From the NCBI GenBank assembly GCA_050258555.1, contig JBLMZA010000170.1:1-9992 (forward strand): a DNA stretch of 9,992 bases, written 5' to 3'. The stretch is from CAISDA01 sp050258555. GTDB taxonomy: Bacteria; Bacteroidota; Ignavibacteria; UBA10030; UBA8401. Below, piece after piece: positions 6,004 to 9,992 of the stretch. Below the pieces are notes generated by a model. That model was not told the DNA's origin, did no database searches, and saw only the letters and a program-made list of their open reading frames with translations. The position numbers and the translations under genes are program-made. The first letter of the stretch is position 1; each line of letters begins with the position of its first letter.

Positions 6004-7284
6004 ATGAATCTTCTTCAGCGTTCAGTTGCAGTCATCATTGTTCTTCTGCTTTGGGCAGAAGCGTCCTTCCCGCAAATGCGGGCGAGGCCGGCATCGCTGT
6101 ACTATACGGGCTCGGCCGAAGCGGCCGATCTCGAGACGGCGCGATTGCGCGCGTATCAGAATCTTGTCCAGCAGATACAGGTTTTCGTTTCTTCCACGCT
6201 CCGGCGCACGCTCTCGGAACGCAACGCATCGGTCACAGACAGCTCATCGGCATCGACCGTCGCGATGTCTCTTGTCACGCTCCGCGACGTCGAAGAGGAA
6301 TCCCTGCGGCTCGATGACGGATCGTACCGTGTGCAGAAATCGGTTTCGAGAGAAAGCGTGGGGAAGTTCTTTGCGGCGCGCCGGGCGCGCATCATGGAAC
6401 GCATCCGCGCGGCTTCGGGCATCTTCCGGAATTCCGATCTTCCGTACGACATTTCGGCGGCGCTGAAAGATCTCTATGCCGCGTCGCTCGAACTCGCGCT
6501 GTATCCGGAAGCGATCGACAGCTCGTTCACGGTTTTCGATGCGCGCGCATTCGGCATCTCACGCGCCGGCATCGCATCCGCCATCGACGCCATCGCTGCG
6601 GCAATCCGATTCGAGCCTCTCCGACGGATCGATGACGACTATATCGTCTGGAAATACCGTGTCCAGATGAACGGCCATCCGGTTTCCGCGCTGCGTATGG
6701 AATTTTATGACGGCATCGGCCAGACCGATGCCGATATCAGGCAGGGCGAGGCGCTGCTGACGTTCTACTTCGGGAAGCATGACGAGGCGGAACGGACTGT
6801 TCGGGCATATCTGGAATTCCGGTTTGAAGAGGAGCTCGATGCATCGCTGCGCATCGCCGACAGTCTCTGCGGCAGTCCGTCCTCTCATCCCTTTGTCACG
6901 CTGACCGTGCCTGCATCGCAGTCCTCTTCGCATGAGCCGAATGTCATGCTTGCCTCGACGGAGAAGGGAGCCGCGGCCGCAAACGATGATCCGATCCCCG
7001 AGGCGCTTCGCGCGCTCATCGGGGTCAGGCGGGATTTCGATGCCCTCATCCGCATGATCGATGAGATGCAGAAGCGGCACGTCATCGCCGCCGGCAGCGC
7101 GCATTCGTTTGAATCGCTCGACGGGCTCTACGCCGTCGTCGTCGCCAAGGATCGCGACGCCGTGTTCCTCCACCGCCGGAAAGAAACATTGATCAACATC
7201 GAGACCGGAGCCGAAGCCCAGCTTGCCGAATTTGCGGGCGGACGCATCATCTGGATCGAAGTGCTCGATCGGCCGCGCCGGTAA
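6004..7284 (+). CDS. Exported protein with LPP20/FlgT-like N-terminal domain
   Basis: The 426-residue protein begins with a signal peptide (R6, hydrophobic core 8-17, likely cleavage near AEA-SF or FPQ-M). There is no lipobox cysteine, so it should be periplasmic rather than a lipoprotein. Residues 31-135 resemble the LPP20/FlgT-N fold: YYTGSAEAADLETARLRAYQNL leads into QIQVFVSS, then a strand pair DGSYRVQKSVSRE and a helix FFAARRARIMERI. Residues 140-290 are mainly helical with a block ALKDLYAASLELALYPEAI. The C-terminal part (about 340-422) ends in strands LYAVVVAKDRDAVFLH, TLINIETG and GRIIWIEVL, similar in layout to exported Bacteroidetes proteins that couple LPP20-like stems to surface domains. 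This is recognition by pattern, not by search. It is the first gene of a three-gene run; ATG 6004 follows a good promoter but has no Shine-Dalgarno. Function unknown; envelope structural or adaptor role inferred. Confidence 0.75.
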   Translation: MNLLQRSVAVIIVLLLWAEASFPQMRARPASLYYTGSAEAADLETARLRAYQNLVQQIQVFVSSTLRRTLSERNASVTDSSSASTVAMSLVTLRDVEEESLRLDDGSYRVQKSVSRESVGKFFAARRARIMERIRAASGIFRNSDLPYDISAALKDLYAASLELALYPEAIDSSFTVFDARAFGISRAGIASAIDAIAAAIRFEPLRRIDDDYIVWKYRVQMNGHPVSALRMEFYDGIGQTDADIRQGEALLTFYFGKHDEAERTVRAYLEFRFEEELDASLRIADSLCGSPSSHPFVTLTVPASQSSSHEPNVMLASTEKGAAAANDDPIPEALRALIGVRRDFDALIRMIDEMQKRHVIAAGSAHSFESLDGLYAVVVAKDRDAVFLHRRKETLINIETGAEAQLAEFAGGRIIWIEVLDRPRR

Positions 7285-7311
7285 AAAATTTCGACATCCA
7301 TCTTGATCGCC

Positions 7312-9039
7312 ATGACCACGTACAACAGGCTCTTTGCCGCGCTCGCCATCGCCGGCGCCCTGATTCATCTGTCCTGCCAGAAGCATGAGTTTCAGAATCC
7401 GGTCGATCCGGGTATCGAACTGACCGCTCCGGCGCATATGCGCGCGATCAGTGCCGCCGAGACACTTGTCACGCTTGCATGGGATGACGGAAATTACCGC
7501 GCCGATTTCCCGAACTCCGTTCCGACGTTCGAAATTGAAAAGAGCACCGACAGCGTGCATTTTGTGCGCGTCGCGACGGTTGAACGGAACACCAAGACGG
7601 CGGACATCCCGGGCGTTTTTTCCACAGATTCGACGTACTGGTTCCGCGCCCGCGCGGTGACGGGGTCGAAGGCGAGCCCGTATTCGAACGTCTTCCGTCT
7701 GCAGCTCGCCTTTCCCGCGCCCTCCGATCTCACGGTCGTGTCGGTCTCCGAAACTTCCGCGGAAGTGCTCTGGCACGACAACAGCGCAGAGGAGACGTCG
7801 TTCGAGATCGAACAAAGCACGGACGGCACGCACTTCTCCCTGGCGAAGCTCGCTGCGGCCAATGCGACGAGTGCGGTTGTGACGTCATCGTACGCGCCCA
7901 ATACGATCTATACATTCCGCGTCCGCGCAAAGAGCGCGAACAATGTTTCCGCATATTCCTCCACGGCCCGGGGCGCGGTCTTTCAGTCTCCGGTCAATCC
8001 GTCTCCGGTATCGGGCTCGGCGAATGCCGCGCCGACCGTGACGCTGCGATGGACGAGTTCGGATCCGCTCCATGCACCGGTATCCTACGACGTCTACCTT
8101 GGAACGGGGAATCCGCCCTCATCCGCCATTGCCATGAATCTCAGCGCCGCCAGCCTGACCGTTCCCGGACTGAACGCGTCGACGACATACTATTGGAGGG
8201 TGGTTGCACACAACGGCACCGGCGCCTCGGCTACCGGTCCCGTCTGGAGCTTCACGACCGCATCCTCTTCGGCGCTGCCGGGCATGACCGCCGTGCAGGG
8301 AGGCGCCTTCACGGCGGGCTCGACATTCATCGCGATCAGCAGCTTCAAGATGGACACGTATGAAGTGACATACGAGCAGTGGACGGATGTGAGGACGTGG
8401 GCGCTCTCGCATGGCTATACCGATCTTCCGGCCGGATCGAACGGCCGCAATCCCGTCGGCGCGAACAATCCAGTGGCAAACGTGAACTGGTATGACGCCG
8501 TGAAATGGTGCAATGCGCGCTCGGAGAAGGCGGGACTCACGCCGGTCTATTATACGAATAGCGCAAAGACGACGGTCTACCGCACCGGAAAGCTCGATAT
8601 CAACAACGATGCCGTCAACTGGAGCGCGAACGGATTCCGCCTGCCCACGGAAGCCGAGTGGGAATATGCGGCGCGCGGAGGCTCGCTGTCGAACGGATAC
8701 GTCTACAGCGGAAGCAGCACGGGAAACGATGTCGCGTGGTTCGATGACAATTCCGGATCGTCGACGCACACGGTCGGCTCGAAGAATGCGAACGAGCTCG
8801 GCATCTTCGACATGAGCGGCAACATCGAGGAATGGTGCTGGGACTGGCACAGTGCGGCCTACCCCGTGGGCGGATTGACCGATCCGTGCGGAGCCTCGAC
8901 GACGCAGACCAACCGCATCGTGCGCGGCGGATCGTACAACAGTTTTGAAAGCGAGACCGCCGTGAACGTGCGGTTCTATAAAAAACCCGACACCGATTTC
9001 AGTTATGTCATGGACGGATTCCGATGCGTACAGCGCTGA
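7312..9039 (+). CDS. Lipoprotein with three FN3-like modules and a SUMF1/FGE-like domain lacking catalytic cysteines
   Basis: The 575-residue protein opens with an N-terminal hydrophobic segment ending IHLSC (C22), an imperfect lipobox, then QKHEFQNPVDP as in many surface lipoproteins of this lineage. Three FN3-like beta-sandwich modules follow at about 38-132, 134-224 and 225-318; the first two share FEIE[KQ]STD and [FY]x[FV]RAxA patterns. Residues 322-575 are a SUMF1/FGE-sulfatase-type domain: MDTYEVTYEQW (347-357), NPVANVNWYDAVKWCN (386-401), GFRLPTEAEWEYAARGG (441-457), DMSGNIEEWCWDW (500-512) and IVRGGSY (536-542). In formylglycine-generating enzyme the segment after GGS carries two catalytic cysteines; here S544 and T549 occupy those positions, so FGE chemistry is unlikely and a binding or structural role is inferred. 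The gene starts 27 nt after the previous stop. ATG 7312 is preferred; an in-frame TTG at 7303 is also possible. Confidence 0.88.
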   Translation: MTTYNRLFAALAIAGALIHLSCQKHEFQNPVDPGIELTAPAHMRAISAAETLVTLAWDDGNYRADFPNSVPTFEIEKSTDSVHFVRVATVERNTKTADIPGVFSTDSTYWFRARAVTGSKASPYSNVFRLQLAFPAPSDLTVVSVSETSAEVLWHDNSAEETSFEIEQSTDGTHFSLAKLAAANATSAVVTSSYAPNTIYTFRVRAKSANNVSAYSSTARGAVFQSPVNPSPVSGSANAAPTVTLRWTSSDPLHAPVSYDVYLGTGNPPSSAIAMNLSAASLTVPGLNASTTYYWRVVAHNGTGASATGPVWSFTTASSSALPGMTAVQGGAFTAGSTFIAISSFKMDTYEVTYEQWTDVRTWALSHGYTDLPAGSNGRNPVGANNPVANVNWYDAVKWCNARSEKAGLTPVYYTNSAKTTVYRTGKLDINNDAVNWSANGFRLPTEAEWEYAARGGSLSNGYVYSGSSTGNDVAWFDDNSGSSTHTVGSKNANELGIFDMSGNIEEWCWDWHSAAYPVGGLTDPCGASTTQTNRIVRGGSYNSFESETAVNVRFYKKPDTDFSYVMDGFRCVQR

Positions 9040-9044
9040 CCTCA

Positions 9045-9992
9045 ATGACGATGAATACTCATCCGATGAAACACCGCATCCTGTATCTTCTGTGCGCGCT
9101 GGCCCTGTACGGTTCAATGATGCCGGCGCAGATCAACCGGCAGATGAAGGTCGAATCGATCGAAGAATCGACGAAGATCAATCCCGAGCCCGAACGCTCT
9201 CTGGTGATCGTGCGCTCGCAGATTCCGAATCTGAAATTCGAAAGCAACCGGAATATCGACCGCGTGAACGAGGTCTCGTCGGGATATTGGGAAGTGTGGC
9301 TTCCGGCAGGAACGCATCTGCTCAAGATCGATGCGGCCGGGTACGAACGGCTCGAGCTTCCTCCGAAAAATTTTGCCAGAAAGCGGACATACGAGATGCG
9401 CATCATCGCGGTGGGATATGTGCCGGCATCGCGCGCCGATGAGAATCTGATCGAAGTGGTGTTCCGCCTGAACCGCGACAGCGTCGCATCGTCGTACGGC
9501 GAGTTCGCCCCGATCGTCTCGCGCTCGCGCGTGATCACATACAAGGTCCCCAAAGGAGAATACACGTTCACATTCAGGAAGGAGGGATGCCGCGACGAAA
9601 AGCGCACGCTGAACGTCACGAGTCCCGTGACGCAGAATGTCGAATTGAGCGCGGGCGCCTCCTCGGCCACATTCCGTCTGCCCGGCATCGTGCATATCAC
9701 CTCCGAGCCGTCCGGCGCCGAAATCGTGCTGAACGGCCAGCGTATCGGCACGACGCCGTACCAGGGGGACATTTCCGCAGGCACGCACCAGCTTGAACTG
9801 CGCAAAGTGCTGCACTATCCGACGATTGCCGAATTCTCGCTCAGGGAAGGGGAAGCAAAATCGCTCTCGCTATCCTTGAAGCCGCGCTTCGGATATCTCT
9901 CTGTGAGGACCGATCCATCGGGAGCGCGCATCATGATCGACGGAAAGGATGCGGGACTCTCGCCCGTGACGAGACGCGAATGCGAAACCGGC
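9045..9992 (+). CDS. Exported PEGA-domain protein (partial, 3' cut by window)
   Basis: The frame stays open from ATG 9045 to the window edge (316 residues). It encodes a signal peptide (KHR then a hydrophobic stretch to about A28) and at least two PEGA modules. One at 214-279 has GIVHITSEPSGAEIVLNGQ, GTTPYQG and AGTHQLELRK. A second starts at 283, with GYLSVRTDPSGARIMIDGK, and is cut by the edge. Residues 52-120 and 135-205 each look like degenerate PEGA-like beta units (PAGTHLLKIDAAGYERLEL; PKGEYTFTFRKEGC). PEGA domains are small beta folds of envelope and surface proteins, probably for glycan or protein contact. It starts 5 nt after the SUMF1 lipoprotein stop, so the two are co-transcribed. 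ATG 9066 would give a more typical signal peptide start (MKHRILYLL); neither ATG has a Shine-Dalgarno. The C-terminus lies beyond the window. Confidence 0.85.
   Translation, partial: MTMNTHPMKHRILYLLCALALYGSMMPAQINRQMKVESIEESTKINPEPERSLVIVRSQIPNLKFESNRNIDRVNEVSSGYWEVWLPAGTHLLKIDAAGYERLELPPKNFARKRTYEMRIIAVGYVPASRADENLIEVVFRLNRDSVASSYGEFAPIVSRSRVITYKVPKGEYTFTFRKEGCRDEKRTLNVTSPVTQNVELSAGASSATFRLPGIVHITSEPSGAEIVLNGQRIGTTPYQGDISAGTHQLELRKVLHYPTIAEFSLREGEAKSLSLSLKPRFGYLSVRTDPSGARIMIDGKDAGLSPVTRRECETG

Noticed and set aside
6559..7833. Minus-strand open frame (424 codons) across two plus-strand genes
   Set aside because: It crosses the gap between two real genes, is rich in R, G, D and A with no coherent domain, and mirrors their codon pattern.
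8119..9117. Minus-strand open frame opposite the SUMF1 domain
   Set aside because: The plus strand encodes clear SUMF1 motifs here; the antisense product is low-information and has no start context.
9059..9815. Two overlapping minus-strand open frames at the right end
   Set aside because: The plus-strand frame has a signal peptide and PEGA motifs across the same bases.

Overview
The window comes from a bacterial chromosome that looks GC-rich by eye. Most starts lack a clear Shine-Dalgarno sequence. One lipoprotein continues after its cysteine with an F-x-NPVDP segment, a layout I associate with secreted proteins of the Bacteroidota/Ignavibacteria (Chlorobi) lineage. Placement in the wider FCB group is therefore my best guess, at low confidence. 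No transposase, integrase, CRISPR array or phage gene is visible.

Left part (1-2674): the C-terminal end of a probable dephospho-CoA kinase overlaps, by ATGA, the start of an ArgD-like class III aminotransferase. A compact hairpin separates this pair from a convergent class II CPD photolyase on the minus strand.

Centre (2675-5630): a divergent intergenic region precedes a cytoplasmic hybrid histidine kinase with order REC-PAS-PAS-PAS-HisKA-HATPase-REC. I place its start at ATG 2958. The roughly 180 nt between a TATATT box and this start hold three consecutive hairpins. The last looks like an intrinsic terminator, and an alternative pseudoknot-forming helix would block it. This possible attenuator or riboswitch-like leader is the least explained and most interesting element in the window. 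A 22-bp dyad (TTGTGC-N10-GCACAA) lies farther upstream, between the photolyase and the kinase.

Right part (5631-9992): a tRNA-Val(GAC) gene is followed by a strong intrinsic terminator. About 100 nt without visible content come next, then a good sigma70-like promoter (TTGATA-18-TATATT). It drives a tight run of three exported proteins: an LPP20/FlgT-like periplasmic protein, a lipoprotein with three FN3-like modules and a SUMF1 domain lacking both FGE catalytic cysteines, and a PEGA-repeat protein cut by the window edge. LPP20-like, SUMF1 and PEGA modules recur together in envelope proteins of this broad group, so the three products probably work together at the cell surface. Their exact job cannot be read from sequence.
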